Shown: positions 27,534 to 36,830, counted from the stretch's first letter. The stretch is 64,000 bases of DNA from Kaiparowitsia implicata GSE-PSE-MK54-09C (GCA_019359435.1 JAHHHI010000080.1:1-64000); one strand, 5' to 3'. Notes: a model not told the origin generated them from the letters alone. A program made the numbers and translations.

Positions 27534-27860
27534 ACCATAGCCATAAATACCCTATCCATCTTGTCACATACCAGGGGTGGCATTCGTTAGCTATGGATCT
27601 AATCAGACTCGCGCCAAGCCTTCTCTTGCTAAAGCCACTTTAATACGTTCTCAAGGCGTTGCTGTCCGCAACGCGAGCAGCTAGGTTTTACGTTGTTTCA
27701 GCCCTGTAGTACGAAACTGAAACAACACTATCCAACTCACGTCTAGCTATGCCTAAAGTGTGAGGCCTGGCGCGATCGCCCAATCAACGCAAAAACCCTG
27801 AGAGATTACATTTGGGATGGGAATACTGGGTATCATCACCCGCCTGAATGTTTCAACTGT
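27534..27860. other. Intergenic region with a decayed hairpin repeat
   Basis: At about 27668-27715 the sequence GCGAGCAG..GGTTTT.CGTTGTTTC matches, with few changes, the reverse complement of the terminator/hairpin region at 15631-15694. GTTTCAG and CTGAAAC form a hairpin at about 27693-27724. No gene is seen. Confidence 0.5.
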
Positions 27861-28301
27861 ATGTGGCAACGGATTATCAACCTTATTCCAAGCCTTGAAG
27901 CCTATGGACTTTTGAGTCCTGACTTGGCGATGCGGCGGCGGGTGAATCGGCTATTGGGCGATCGCCCAGTTCTAAGTTTAGACACTTGGTATGAGCGCCA
28001 CTGTGCGCCAAGTTGCATTGCGTTTGCAGTGGCTGAGTTTGTATACCAAAAATTGCCCGACTATTCTGGTGTTGACATCGGGCGCGTGGTGCCGAGCGAT
28101 CGCCTTGAGGACGACCTCTGCTGGACAGATATTTGCTGGTTTGATTGGTATTTGGCGCTCTGTGATGATTTTGGCGATCGCTTCGACATTTCACTCAGCC
28201 CGTATCTAGAAGAGTTAGATCTAGAAACCGTGCAGGACTTACTGCTCTACCTCAACGATCAATTTCAGCGTCATACCCCAAACTCCGTAGTTCACTCCTA
28301 A
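27861..28301 (+). CDS. Hypothetical protein, possibly acyl-carrier-like (DUF1493-like)
   Basis: A 146-residue acidic protein. The middle, VVPSDRLEDDLCWTDICWFDWYLALCDDFGDRF, resembles the DUF1493/acyl-carrier-like layout in which a D-x-LEEDL segment precedes a helix and a second helix FxxxF. There is no Asp-Ser-Leu phosphopantetheine site. The resemblance is weak and function unknown. Confidence 0.5.
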   Translation: MWQRIINLIPSLEAYGLLSPDLAMRRRVNRLLGDRPVLSLDTWYERHCAPSCIAFAVAEFVYQKLPDYSGVDIGRVVPSDRLEDDLCWTDICWFDWYLALCDDFGDRFDISLSPYLEELDLETVQDLLLYLNDQFQRHTPNSVVHS

Positions 28302-28949
28302 CTCTATCCTCAGCACGCGGATGGGCAGCTTGAGGATAGCGGTCTGCGAATCGGTTTGCATTGGGCCTCAGTGCATCGGTCATATTTTTTTGGACGCAGC
28401 GTAACGTGGGCGAGTCTTGGACTGCCTGTCAAAATCAAACATTCAAGACCACAAATCAGGGTGTGCCAATCGCAACACTGTTGCAAACCCTTTTCAAAAG
28501 GGTCGGTTATGAGTTATTTTTAATGAAGCAGCTTATTGAAGATCATTTTCAATAAGTAAGCTAATTGAATTGGGTTTGTCAGGTTACACATGTGAGCTTT
28601 GGCCCACGCTTTCAAGGAAATCTAACCAGATTGAACCTCACGTAAACAGATTTAACGTTTTCAGACGGGTTTAGAACGTGGGAGGCTGCCTTCGAGCGAT
28701 CGCCTTAAACGCCCCGGCAAACGACGCTTGCGTCATCCTTAGGCGATAGTCATGCAGCATTCAACTCTTGATGTCTCCCCAATCCGTCTCTCTGATGCCC
28801 CTGTCTCTAGTCTCATCCTCTAGCCGGGTTGTGTGATGTGCCCCGGCGATCGCCCGCTCATCTCCCTTAGCCTTGTCTTAATCAACTAAGAAAGACTTTC
28901 ATTAGCTATCTCCTTTTGTTCCGTCGTCCCTTATTTTCATGTCTGCTGA
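28302..28949. other. Intergenic region, 650 bp
   Basis: No convincing gene. Two hairpins are visible: CCCTTTTCAAAAGGG near 28494-28508, and CTTATTGAA..TTTCAATAAG near 28530-28557. Confidence 0.45.
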
Positions 28950-29240
28950 ATGAACTATTCTTTTTCTGAATCGCTGGCCTCTTCTGCTGCGGCAACTGCC
29001 GACAGCCTTGCCGATACGACTGCCGACTACATCGTTCAGGTTGATCGCAGCGATCGCTGGTTGGTTTACCACCGGCTTCAGGAGTTGGGGATTGAGTGCG
29101 AATGCTCCGCAGATGGCCGTCTCGGTGCTCGTCTAGCGTCTGCCCACGACGCCATCCAAATTTGGAGTGTTGTGCAGCAGCTAACGCAGCCTCGCCGCTG
29201 GCAGCTTGATTGGTTAGAGCGCTGCTGGTGCGCAGACTAG
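28950..29240 (+). CDS. Small conserved cyanobacterial protein
   Basis: A 96-residue protein. After a Ser/Ala-rich N-terminus it reads YIVQVDRSDRWLVYHRLQEL, CECSADGRL, and AIQIWSVVQQLTQPRR, ending DWLERCW. I recall small cyanobacterial hypotheticals with the same RW-x-VYxRLQEL and IQxWSVV pattern. Function is unknown; the size and alternation of helices and strands suggest a small alpha/beta domain. Confidence 0.6.
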   Translation: MNYSFSESLASSAAATADSLADTTADYIVQVDRSDRWLVYHRLQELGIECECSADGRLGARLASAHDAIQIWSVVQQLTQPRRWQLDWLERCWCAD

Positions 29241-29403
29241 TGGCCTGCGCTGACGCCGTACATCGCACTATAGTTTTTAGTCGCTGTTGCGCTTCTCCTC
29301 CGATGACTAGAACGAGAATCAAACCTTAGATAATCCAACTCATTCAACCTAATTTAATAGTCGATTCACACTCCACTGCTCACGCCTACTAACATCACAG
29401 ATC

Positions 29404-30033
29404 ATGGGAAAATCCTACAGCACCAAAACCTCCTTTCAGCTTGAAGGCCGCTTGCTAGAGTTGGTCGTTAAAGACGGTTATAAAATCAAAGGCTTGCGCC
29501 TTGCCACTGCCACGGGTGAGCATTATATTAAGCTGACCAAGGAAGTTCGGGCCAGCTGTCGGCAAACCCTAACCCCAGGAGACTGGGTCTATGTGCGCGG
29601 GCAACAAACCGTCGAAATGGATGGCACTATCACTAAGCTGAAGGCTCTAGTTTTAAACAAAGGTACGCTCGATCTGACGACGACAGCGGCGTTGCCTCTG
29701 CCCATGATGGCTGTTGCGTCTGCACCGAGTCAGTCGACCGCCGCGTCCCCGGCTAAGCCAGCACCTGCGCAAAAAGCATGTATTTTAGTTTGCCAAAAGT
29801 CTGACTGCTGCAAGCGGGGCGGCAGTGCAGTGGTGGCGGCGTTGCAGCAAGAGTTGAGCGATCGCCAGTTAGATCACCATGTCACCATCAAGGGCACCGG
29901 CTGCATGAAGCGCTGCAAAGCTGGCCCCAATGTGGTCATGCCCGACAAAACTCGCTATACGCGCATTCGCCCAGACGACATCACCCAAGTCGTCGATCGC
30001 CACTTCCCCACCTCTACTGCGTCTGCTATCTAG
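29404..30033 (+). CDS. Thioredoxin-like 2Fe-2S ferredoxin with N-terminal OB-like domain
   Basis: A 209-residue protein. Residues 1-90 form a beta-rich, OB-like domain (FQLEGRLLELVVKDGYKIKG to WVYVRGQQTVEMDG). After an Ala/Pro linker, residues 125-200 form a thioredoxin-like 2Fe-2S ferredoxin domain: ILVCQKSDCCKRGG, then GTGCMKRCKAGPNVVM. Four Cys suited to cluster binding are present (first and second group each contribute two). The same two-domain arrangement is known in cyanobacterial proteins annotated as (2Fe-2S) ferredoxin domain proteins. Its electron partner is not known. Confidence 0.8.
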   Translation: MGKSYSTKTSFQLEGRLLELVVKDGYKIKGLRLATATGEHYIKLTKEVRASCRQTLTPGDWVYVRGQQTVEMDGTITKLKALVLNKGTLDLTTTAALPLPMMAVASAPSQSTAASPAKPAPAQKACILVCQKSDCCKRGGSAVVAALQQELSDRQLDHHVTIKGTGCMKRCKAGPNVVMPDKTRYTRIRPDDITQVVDRHFPTSTASAI

Positions 30034-30077
30034 GTCGCTGAATGGACGGCGATCGAAGCGGTGAGCTATGGAATTTG

Positions 30078-30169
30078 GGCGTTGCTGAATTGAGGTATGA
30101 ACTTCCAAAAACAGCAACCTCGCTCGGCCCCCTAAATCCCCCAACATTGGGGGCCTTGGAAGACTTTTG
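30078..30169. repeat. Family 4 repeat, copy a
   Basis: GGCGTTGCTGAATTGAGG, then AAAAACAGCAACCTC, and a CCCCCAACATTGGGGG hairpin. About 80 percent of it matches 33181-33253. It abuts the left end of IS1 copy 1, whose own terminal repeat begins with the same GGCGTTGC. Confidence 0.65.
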
Positions 30170-30856
30170 GGCGTTGCATAATTAAGAGATGAGTTAGGGA
30201 AATCTGCGATGCAATGTCCAGAGTGTGGCGCCACTCATTGATGCCTACAAGCCCCACCGAGGGTACTCAGACGAGGTCAGGCGCGAGTGCCTCAAGCTGT
30301 ACCGTCAATGGCTGTGGGTTTCGAGCAATAGAACGGGTCAAAGGGGTGCATCATACCACCGTGATTACCTGGGTCAAGCCAGTGGGTGAATTGCTCCCCG
30401 ATGCGTCCGACCCTGACACGACCCCAGCGGTCGGTGAACTGGACGAGCTAGAAACCTTTGTGGGCTCAAAAAACAAGATTTAGCTGTGGACGGCCGTTGA
30501 CCACTTCAGGCAAGGGATTGTGGGTTGGGTCTTGGGAGACCACAGTGCCAAGACATTTCAACCGCTTTGGTCGCGGGTGGTTCGCTGGCAGTGCTGCTTC
30601 TATGTCACTGACAGGTGGACGGTGTATCCCAACTTTATTCCAGACGGCGATCAGATTGTCAGTAAAACCTACCTGGCTCGGGTTGAAGGAGAGAACACTC
30701 GGTTACGGCACTATCTCGCTCGGTTGCATCGCAAAACGCTTTGCTGCTCCAAGTCCGTAGAAATGCTAGCTCACTCTATCCGACTGCTACTGCACTCCCT
30801 CAAGTTCGACGATATCCCTGTCCCTCCCAGGTTTATCTCTTGATTCTGCAATGCCC
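30170..30856 (+). mobile_element. IS1-family element, defective copy 1
   Basis: Ends GGCGTTGCATAATTAAGAGA and, reversed, GGGCATTGCAGAATCAAGAGA. The transposase is broken in three ways: MQCPECGATH is followed by a stop where the second zinc-finger half is deleted; one extra C near 30300 shifts the frame within the helix-turn-helix; and a TAG at 30481-30483 replaces the Trp codon before LWTAVDH. The catalytic end (VTDRWTVYP, TRLRHYLARLHRKTLC) is otherwise intact. No flanking duplication is found. The copy at 33431 shares the deletion and the TAG. Confidence 0.85.
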
Positions 30857-30871
30857 TCCAGGGCAATAAAT

Positions 30872-30995
30872 AACGTCAGTTCGGGTTAAAAGGGTTTTGG
30901 GGCATCGTGCGTCGCGCGATGCCCCAAAATCCTTAATGTGCTGTGCGCGTCGCGCACAGCACATTAAGGGTTTGAGCTTATCCCGAACTCAGGTT
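30872..30995. mobile_element. Family 2 repeat, long form, copy B
   Basis: 124 bp: terminus AACGTCAGTTCGGGTTAA, hairpin TTTTGGGGCATCG..CGATGCCCCAAAA, hairpin CTTAATGTGCTGTGCGCG..CACATTAAG, terminus TTATCCCGAACTCAGGTT. The 5-bp flanks TAAAT and GAATA do not match well. Confidence 0.85.
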
Positions 30996-31006
30996 GAATA
31001 CAATGA

Positions 31007-31054
31007 TGCCGGATAAGACTAGTCACGTCTCGACTGGTCTACCCGGCACGGCAC
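31007..31054. repeat. Interrupted palindrome downstream of thf1
   Basis: GCCGG...AGACTAGTC and GACTGGTCT...CCGGC pair around a short centre. It lies 38 bp past the thf1 stop and may act in transcript 3' end formation, although a T-tract is absent. Confidence 0.4.
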
Positions 31055-31091
31055 CATTCAAACCGATGGAACGCAGCTATTTTCAGCTCAC

Positions 31092-31811
31092 TTATTGAGA
31101 CGACTCTGCCGGAGCAGATGGCGGCGTAGCGGCATCTTGCTCTTCTTTCGCTTTAAGCCGCTCTGCTTTTTTCTTGCGATCGGCTTCCAACATATCTTGC
31201 AGCACGATCTGCGCCTGAATTAACTTATCCAGATTGCTGCGATACAAATCCACATCTTTCTTGGCTTTTTCTGCGGAAATATTGATGGCAGTGCTGAGCG
31301 ACTCGATGGCATCAGCGCTGGCCTTCTCATCCTTGAGAATGTCGGGATTAATGCGCTCTAGCAAGGTGCATAGTCCTACGACAAACAGCCGACTGTATTT
31401 GAAATTTTCGGCTTGGGCGATCGCCCTTAACGTCGAAAACAGGGTGCTGTCTTGCCCCTCTGGGTCTTTTGCCTTCGCCAAAAAATCATCCATAGACCAG
31501 TGGCTAACGTCATTTGCCACGGTCTCGGCATCTCGCCGATACTGCTCGGGGTCAGCTTGTATCCCACTGCAAAGGGCGTTAAAAATTGACTGCTTATCGC
31601 GCTCAGGGCGATAGCCTTCCATAAAGTTGTCGAACGTCGTTACTACACCCAGGGCATAAATTGGGTCGTAATGAAAGTCAGCATTGACAGAGAGCAAATG
31701 CATTTCCACCATTAGCTCTTCTACCACGCGACGGTAGATGGAGTTAATGGGACGCGTATGCGACGAGTAAAATGCCCGTTTGGTATCTGATACGGTACGA
31801 ACGTCGTTCAC
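31092..31811 (-). CDS. thf1: Thylakoid formation protein Thf1/Psb29
   Basis: A 239-residue protein conserved in oxygenic phototrophs. It begins TVSDTKRAFYSSHTRPINSIYRRVVEELMVEMHLL and has DPIYALGVVTTFDNFMEGY, the family signature. The C-terminus is a charged coiled coil rich in Lys, Glu and Ala. Thf1 supports photosystem II repair and FtsH protease complex stability and controls photosystem I level in cyanobacteria. The start is a GTG preceded by AAGG. The gene and the next SDR gene lie between two inverted IS1 copies. Confidence 0.95.
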   Translation of the reverse strand: MNDVRTVSDTKRAFYSSHTRPINSIYRRVVEELMVEMHLLSVNADFHYDPIYALGVVTTFDNFMEGYRPERDKQSIFNALCSGIQADPEQYRRDAETVANDVSHWSMDDFLAKAKDPEGQDSTLFSTLRAIAQAENFKYSRLFVVGLCTLLERINPDILKDEKASADAIESLSTAINISAEKAKKDVDLYRSNLDKLIQAQIVLQDMLEADRKKKAERLKAKEEQDAATPPSAPAESSQ

Positions 31812-31893
31812 AGCAGAGCCTTAAGAATTTGTGAATCCATCTCTTATATTAACTTGTTCGTAGCGCACTGTAGGACAAAACCCTAGGAGGTCT

Positions 31894-32847
31894 TCACACG
31901 GCCAGTTCACGGATCACGGCCTCGGGCGATCGCGGTGTCCAGTCAAGGTCGCGCATGGCCTTGCTGCCATCAACCCGGACACAGCGGTCATACAGATAAT
32001 GCACCCGCTCGCGGCTGATGGGGGGTTGCCACCCCACCAGGCGACCAATGGGGTCGAGCAGAGCACCTATAAACCGCACCAAGGGCTTGGGCATTTCTGT
32101 CGGCATGGGCACGCCTGCCTGGCTGCTCACAATCTGAAACATCTGATGGGTGGTCATTTCTCCGGCAGAGGCAATGTAGTGCTGGCCGGGTGGCGCTTTT
32201 TCGATGGCGAGCAGCATCAGTTCTACTAAATCATCAACATGCACAATGCCCGTGACGCGATCGCCCCCGGCCCATACCTTAAGCTTGCCCTGACGAAAGC
32301 TATGCAGCACCGGGCCAAAGTGGGGATCGTCTGCCCCAAAAATACCAGATGGCATCAGGCTAACGACCGGAAATCCGCTGCTAGCCGCTTGATCAACCAA
32401 CTGCTGGGCTTCGTACTTAGTCACGTCATAGGCAGACGAAAACCCTTTTTGCGCGCGCTCAAAGGTTTCGTCGATGATTTGCCCTTGGGTGTCACCATAG
32501 ATGCCGATGGTGCTGCAATACAGCATTTTTTGCACATTGGCGGCGATCGCCCCTTCGAGCACGTTGCGGGTGCCCTCGACGTTGACCCGCCGCATCCGTT
32601 CAGCGTCTACAATCCCCAATTCTACATAAGCAGCGGTATGGAACACCCAATCTACCCCGGCGATCGCCGCCTTAACGGCTGCGGTGTCGGTAATGTCACC
32701 ATAGGCCAGTTGCACGGGTAAACCGGCTAGGCGCGTGCGATCGCTCGACTCTCGCACCAGAGCCATCACCTCGTGCCCTTGCTGAAGCAACGCTCGGACT
32801 AAATGCGATCCTGTGAACCCAGTTGCTCCTGTAACCAGCGCTTTCAT
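31894..32847 (-). CDS. NAD-dependent epimerase/dehydratase (extended SDR)
   Basis: A 317-residue extended short-chain dehydrogenase. The nucleotide-binding motif TGATGFTGSHLVRALL is at residues 7-22, DITDTAAV near 52, the active-site Tyr-x3-Lys in SAYDVTKYEAQQLV near 140, and Ser in YCSTIGIYG near 111. It resembles dihydroflavonol-reductase-like and hopanoid-associated sugar epimerase (HpnA-like) proteins; the substrate is not clear. AGGAAT precedes the ATG. It starts 82 bp upstream of thf1's GTG on the same strand and may be cotranscribed. Confidence 0.85.
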   Translation of the reverse strand: MKALVTGATGFTGSHLVRALLQQGHEVMALVRESSDRTRLAGLPVQLAYGDITDTAAVKAAIAGVDWVFHTAAYVELGIVDAERMRRVNVEGTRNVLEGAIAANVQKMLYCSTIGIYGDTQGQIIDETFERAQKGFSSAYDVTKYEAQQLVDQAASSGFPVVSLMPSGIFGADDPHFGPVLHSFRQGKLKVWAGGDRVTGIVHVDDLVELMLLAIEKAPPGQHYIASAGEMTTHQMFQIVSSQAGVPMPTEMPKPLVRFIGALLDPIGRLVGWQPPISRERVHYLYDRCVRVDGSKAMRDLDWTPRSPEAVIRELAV

Positions 32848-33180
32848 GGTGTATTCCTAACAATCGTTCACTTATTTTAGGAGGCAGCGGTACATTCGCG
32901 AGATATCGCTGTGCGACCAGAGTCGCGCCTTGCAAACGCTCAGGCAAAACACTGCGCTGCAGAGTGCTTTGATCAAAGGCAGACTAACGGGATAGGCGGC
33001 TGGGGTTAAGTCGCACCTCAACAGCACGATCGCTCGATAATATGACTCCAGTAATAGGACTTTAGTTGGTTCTGAGTAGAGAACTGCGGCAATTTGATAT
33101 GAAAACCATCACAGGCATGCATGCATTGAATCAAACCTAAGTCTCCAATGCCAGGGGACAGAAAAGTACAAAGAACCAAA
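32848..33180. other. Intergenic region, nothing recognised
   Basis: No gene or clear structure apart from the alternating ATGCATGCATGC-type stretch near 33114-33125. Confidence 0.4.
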
Positions 33181-33253
33181 GGCGTTGCTGAATTGAGGAA
33201 CGAACTTTCAAAAACAACAACCTCACATAGCCCCCTTAAGTCCCCCAATACTG
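33181..33253. repeat. Family 4 repeat, copy b
   Basis: GGCGTTGCTGAATTGAGG and CCCCCAATACTGGGGA correspond to the copy at 30078-30169. Between it and IS1 copy 2 lies about 180 bp of unassigned sequence; part of that (ACTGCCAACACAGACGACC reversed) resembles sequence just beyond the other IS1 end. Confidence 0.6.
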
Positions 33254-33430
33254 GGGACCCTTGCGTGCATCGGACAGGCGGACAATCTCTGGCTTCGTTT
33301 TAATGTAATCTGCCGCTGCTGATTTGAGCTGTTAGCTGGCTCTTACCGAGGTCTTGCACTTGTGCTTGCAGGTTGTCGGTGAGTCTGAAAGCACTCAGGA
33401 GGTCGTCTGTGTTGGCAGTGGTTCGAGAGG

Positions 33431-34118
33431 GGGCATTGCAGAATCAAGAGATAGACCTGAGAGGGACAAGGATATCGTCGAACTTGAGGGAGTGCAGTAG
33501 CAGTCGGATAGAGTGAGCTAGCATTTCTACAGACTTGGAGCAGCAAAGCGTTTTGCGATGCAACCGAGCGAGATAGTGCCGTAACCGAGTGTTTTCTCCT
33601 TCAACCCGAGTCAGGTAGGTTTTACTGACAATCTGATCGCCGTCTGGAATAAAGCTGGGATACACCGTCCACCTGTCAGTGACATAGAAGCAGCCCTGCC
33701 AGCGAGCCACCCGCGACCAAAGCGGTTGAAACGCCTTGGCACTGTGGTTACCCAAGACCCAACCCACAATCCCTTGACTGAAGTGGTCAACGGCCGTCCA
33801 CAGCTAAATCTTGTTTTTTGAGCCCACAAAGGTTTCTAGCTCGTCCAGTTCACCGACCGCTGGGGTCGTGTCAGGGTCGGACGCATCGGGGAGCAATTCA
33901 CCCACTGGCTTGACCCAGGTAATCACGGTGGTATGATGCACCCCTTTGACCCGCTCAATGGCTCGAAACCCAGAGCCATTGACGTACATCTTGAGGCACT
34001 CTCGCGCCTGACCTCGTCTGAGTGCCCTCGGTGGGGCTCGTAGGCATCAATGAGTGGCGCCACACTCTGGACATTGCATCGCAGATTTCCCTAACTCATC
34101 TCTTAATTATGCAACGCC
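33431..34118 (-). mobile_element. IS1-family element, defective copy 2
   Basis: Inverted relative to copy 1 and nearly the same length (688 versus 687 bp). It shares the zinc-finger deletion after MQCPECGATH and the TAG (33804-33806) in place of Trp, but has its own frameshift, an extra AG near 34000, and keeps MYVNGSGFRAIERVKG intact. The catalytic end runs to 33444. No flanking duplication is seen. Confidence 0.85.
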
Positions 34119-34530
34119 AAAAAGGGTTTGTGGTGTTTCAAAGCACTCAGGGGGCGATCAGTGGGGGCGGTCGTGAGACGCGATCGCGGATTGAGAGCGG
34201 TTGGGTGGTTGAGGGGGGATCGGTGAGGAGAGCCAGCTAACAACCCGGCTGGAGCGGTCTGTTGAGAGATCTGGAATAATGCGGCAAAGGTGAGTGGCAG
34301 CCGCTCAGCCGGAACGTTATGCGGCTTAGGGCGATTCTAGCAAACGAATCCCTACTGGCTTCAACTCCGCTCAGCAAGCTTGTGCCCAAAGCGAACTCGG
34401 AGGAATTGACAACCCTAAAGGGGCTAGGGTGATGTTAAAAGGTATAACCTTTTCTAGGAATTTCTTAGCGCTTGTTCAACCCCATGCAGCAGCCAGTCAC
34501 CCCGCCCCTGCCCCTGAGATTACTCAGAAA
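34119..34530. other. Intergenic region, 410 bp
   Basis: No gene is supported; the only long frames are without family resemblance or ribosome sites. Confidence 0.4.
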
Positions 34531-34989
34531 TTACTTCAAATCCTTGCGGAACACGATTTTATCTTGCCCTGGGGCGTAGAAGTCGCGAATGCGGGCTTCT
34601 TCTTCAAAGCCGTTCTTGAGGTAGAAGGCTCGCGCCTGGTCAAAGCTGGCCAGGGTTTCTACCATCAGCAGACGCCCTCCGCGAGCCTTTAGGGTTGCTT
34701 CGACATGGTGCAGCAGTTGACCGCCTCGCCCCTGCCCCTGGTGGTCGGGGTGCATGGCGATCAGCTGGAGGTTCCAGGTTTGGTCGGTCATGCGCTCAGG
34801 TTCGCAGTAGGCGACCCCCACGGGGCCGTGGTGTTCGTCATCGTCGGCAAGGCAGAGGGAGGCGCTATCATCGCTGAAGCCATCGTTCAGCAGTTGGTGA
34901 AGCAGGTTCAATTCTGCAGGCTCAAAGCCGATCACAGCGGCGATCGCAAGTAGAGCTGTGGTGTCAGCCAGGGTAGTGGGTCGAATCAT
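34531..34989 (-). CDS. GNAT family N-acetyltransferase
   Basis: A 152-residue acyl-CoA-dependent acetyltransferase. Motif A, which binds the CoA pyrophosphate, is LIAMHPDHQGQGRGGQLLHH near residue 80; motif B is FYLKNGFEEEARIRDFY near 128. The N-terminal MIRPTTLADTTALLAIA is typical. The acceptor substrate is unknown. It stands alone. Confidence 0.9.
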   Translation of the reverse strand: MIRPTTLADTTALLAIAAVIGFEPAELNLLHQLLNDGFSDDSASLCLADDDEHHGPVGVAYCEPERMTDQTWNLQLIAMHPDHQGQGRGGQLLHHVEATLKARGGRLLMVETLASFDQARAFYLKNGFEEEARIRDFYAPGQDKIVFRKDLK

Positions 34990-35067
34990 AGAATCTAGCC
35001 ATGCCTAAGCGCTGGACGATCATTGCCAAGGGCAGAGTATAACATCGAGCCGAAAATTTGGGCTACA

Positions 35068-35118
35068 AATGGGGGCAAGGGGGCAAAGCCCCCTTGTGGG
35101 GAACGCAGTTCCCCACCC
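35068..35118. repeat. Double GC hairpin
   Basis: AAGGGGGC-AAA-GCCCCCTT is followed directly by GTGGGGAA..TTCCCCAC. Two adjacent stems of this kind are characteristic of repeated intergenic elements in cyanobacteria. It lies just before repeat 3a and may belong to the same unit. Confidence 0.6.
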
Positions 35119-35152
35119 CCCTCCTCAAACAATCCGTTGTTCTGATTTAGAG

Positions 35153-35248
35153 AATTGGTATTACGCAATTGGGCGATTTTAGAGAGGCTAAGCCTCCTTA
35201 AAATCACTCAAGATTTCTAGGATGCCGCATAAAGTGTGTAAGTCCTGA
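35153..35248. repeat. Family 3 repeat, copy a
   Basis: ATTACGCAATTGGGCGATTTT, hairpin GGCTAAGCC extended by AGAG/CTCCT, then ATGCCGCATAAAGTG and TAAGTCCTG. The same order is found at 42721-42812, where the hairpin is perfect. Neither copy has coding capacity. Confidence 0.7.
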
Positions 35249-35555
35249 CCCACTTAACGAGAGAACTCGCAACAATTTCTCTGTGCTGTGCGAAATACGG
35301 GTGGATTTCTATGTAGATCTGCGTATCACTCCTCAAAAATCCTGACAGTATCAGTAGTCTCTCGTAAATTTTTAGCAAGAGAGAAACTTCTCAATTTCCC
35401 TTGTATTCGGGTCTCTACCTCTTGAGGAGTAATCGTTCTATGTAACGGAACTCCTACATTCCTGAGCAGTCTTGATTACTTAGTTCTGATCCGAGGGAAT
35501 ACTAGCCCCAAGCAGGACACTGGTCGCCCCCTTTATCTGGAGCAACGAAGACGAA
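35249..35555. other. Upstream region of sigC
   Basis: About 300 bp likely to hold the sigC promoter and leader. TCTCTC...GAGAGA pair over a 15-base AT-rich loop near 35362-35392. No known operator consensus is recognised. Confidence 0.4.
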
Positions 35556-36830
35556 ATGAAGCCGTCCAATCTGCACTACGCCGATAGTGATTTCGAAGAG
35601 GCCTCCCAGGAGTTTGGGGTACAGGAAAACGATGCGCCTACCGATACCGAGATCGAAAAAGATATCGAGAAGGACATCGAAACCGAACTTGTCAGCCTAG
35701 ATATCGACGAACCTCTAGATGGGCCATTCAGTAAAGACAGAGGGCGTCGGACAACTGACCTGGTGCGGCTCTACCTTCAAGAAATTGGGCGTGTGCCCCT
35801 GTTAGGGCGCGACGAAGAAGTCACCGAAGCGCAGCGTGTACAGCGCTATATGGCGCTGATGGAGCAATGCTACGCTGCTGCGACAGATGGCGATGCGGTG
35901 ATGCAGCAATATACTCGACTGATGGAAGCGCGAGCACGGCTAACCTCACTTTTGGGGCACCGCCCCTCATTAGAGCGCTGGGCGACTGAGGCCGGAGTTG
36001 ATATCAGTGACTTGAAGCCTTTGCTGGCAGAGGGCAAGCGCTGCTGGGCCACACTCTCTGGCAAAACCGTTGAGGAGCTGGAGCGCATTCAAACGGAAGG
36101 GGTTGCGGCCAAAAACCACATGATTAAAGCCAACCTGCGGTTGGTGGTGTCTGTGGCGAAGAAGTACCAAAATCGCGGATTAGAACTGCTGGACTTGATT
36201 CAGGAGGGAACTCTGGGATTAGAGCGGGCTGTAGAAAAGTTTGACCCCACCAAGGGTTATCGGTTTAGTACCTATGCATATTGGTGGATTCGTCAAGGCA
36301 TTACACGAGCGATCGCCACTCAGAGCCGCACCATCCGCCTACCCGTCCACATCACCGAAAAGCTCAACAAAATCAAAAAGGCTCAGCGCAAAATCTCTCA
36401 GGAGAAAGGGCACACCGCCACCATCGAAGACGTTGCAAAAGAGCTAGATATGACGGCTCCGCAAGTGCGAGAAGTCCTCCTACGCGTGCCCCAAGCGGTG
36501 TCGCTTGAAACTAAAGTCGGCAAAGAGCGCGATACCGAGCTAGGTGATTTGGTGTCTGAGGATGGGTTAACCCCGGAAGACCTGCTAACGCGGGAATCGC
36601 TAGCCTATGATCTGCAACAACTGCTGACAGACCTCACCACCCGCGAGCGGGACGTGATTCAGATGCGGTTTGGGCTAGGGAATGGGCACCCCTACTCTCT
36701 GGCTGAAATTGGCCGAGCATTGGATCTGTCTCGAGAGCGCGTGCGCCAAATCGAGGCTAAGGCGCTACAAAAGCTCCGCCAGCCCAAGCGGCGCAACCGC
36801 GTCCGCGACTATCTAGATGCATTGACCTGA
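35556..36830 (+). CDS. sigC: Group 2 RNA polymerase sigma factor SigC
   Basis: A 424-residue primary-like, nonessential sigma factor. After an acidic N-terminus, region 1.2 is TTDLVRLYLQEIGRVPLLG; region 2 includes NLRLVVSVAKKYQNRGLEL and YRFSTYAYWWIRQGITRAI (-10 melting and recognition); region 3 is about 250-320; region 4.2 is LAEIGRALDLSRERVRQIEA. The insertion between regions 1.2 and 2 (QRVQRYMALMEQCYAAATDG onward) is typical of SigC, the member linked to stationary phase, heat and nitrogen or carbon status. GGAG stands 13 bases before the ATG. The transcript probably ends at the hairpin beginning at 36904. Confidence 0.9.
   Translation: MKPSNLHYADSDFEEASQEFGVQENDAPTDTEIEKDIEKDIETELVSLDIDEPLDGPFSKDRGRRTTDLVRLYLQEIGRVPLLGRDEEVTEAQRVQRYMALMEQCYAAATDGDAVMQQYTRLMEARARLTSLLGHRPSLERWATEAGVDISDLKPLLAEGKRCWATLSGKTVEELERIQTEGVAAKNHMIKANLRLVVSVAKKYQNRGLELLDLIQEGTLGLERAVEKFDPTKGYRFSTYAYWWIRQGITRAIATQSRTIRLPVHITEKLNKIKKAQRKISQEKGHTATIEDVAKELDMTAPQVREVLLRVPQAVSLETKVGKERDTELGDLVSEDGLTPEDLLTRESLAYDLQQLLTDLTTRERDVIQMRFGLGNGHPYSLAEIGRALDLSRERVRQIEAKALQKLRQPKRRNRVRDYLDALT

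Noticed and set aside
30458-30500. AAAAAAC in IS1 copy 1 as a programmed frameshift site like that of E. coli IS1
   Set aside because: Homology before and after the site stays in the same frame, interrupted only by TAG; shifting -1 yields a sequence without transposase similarity.
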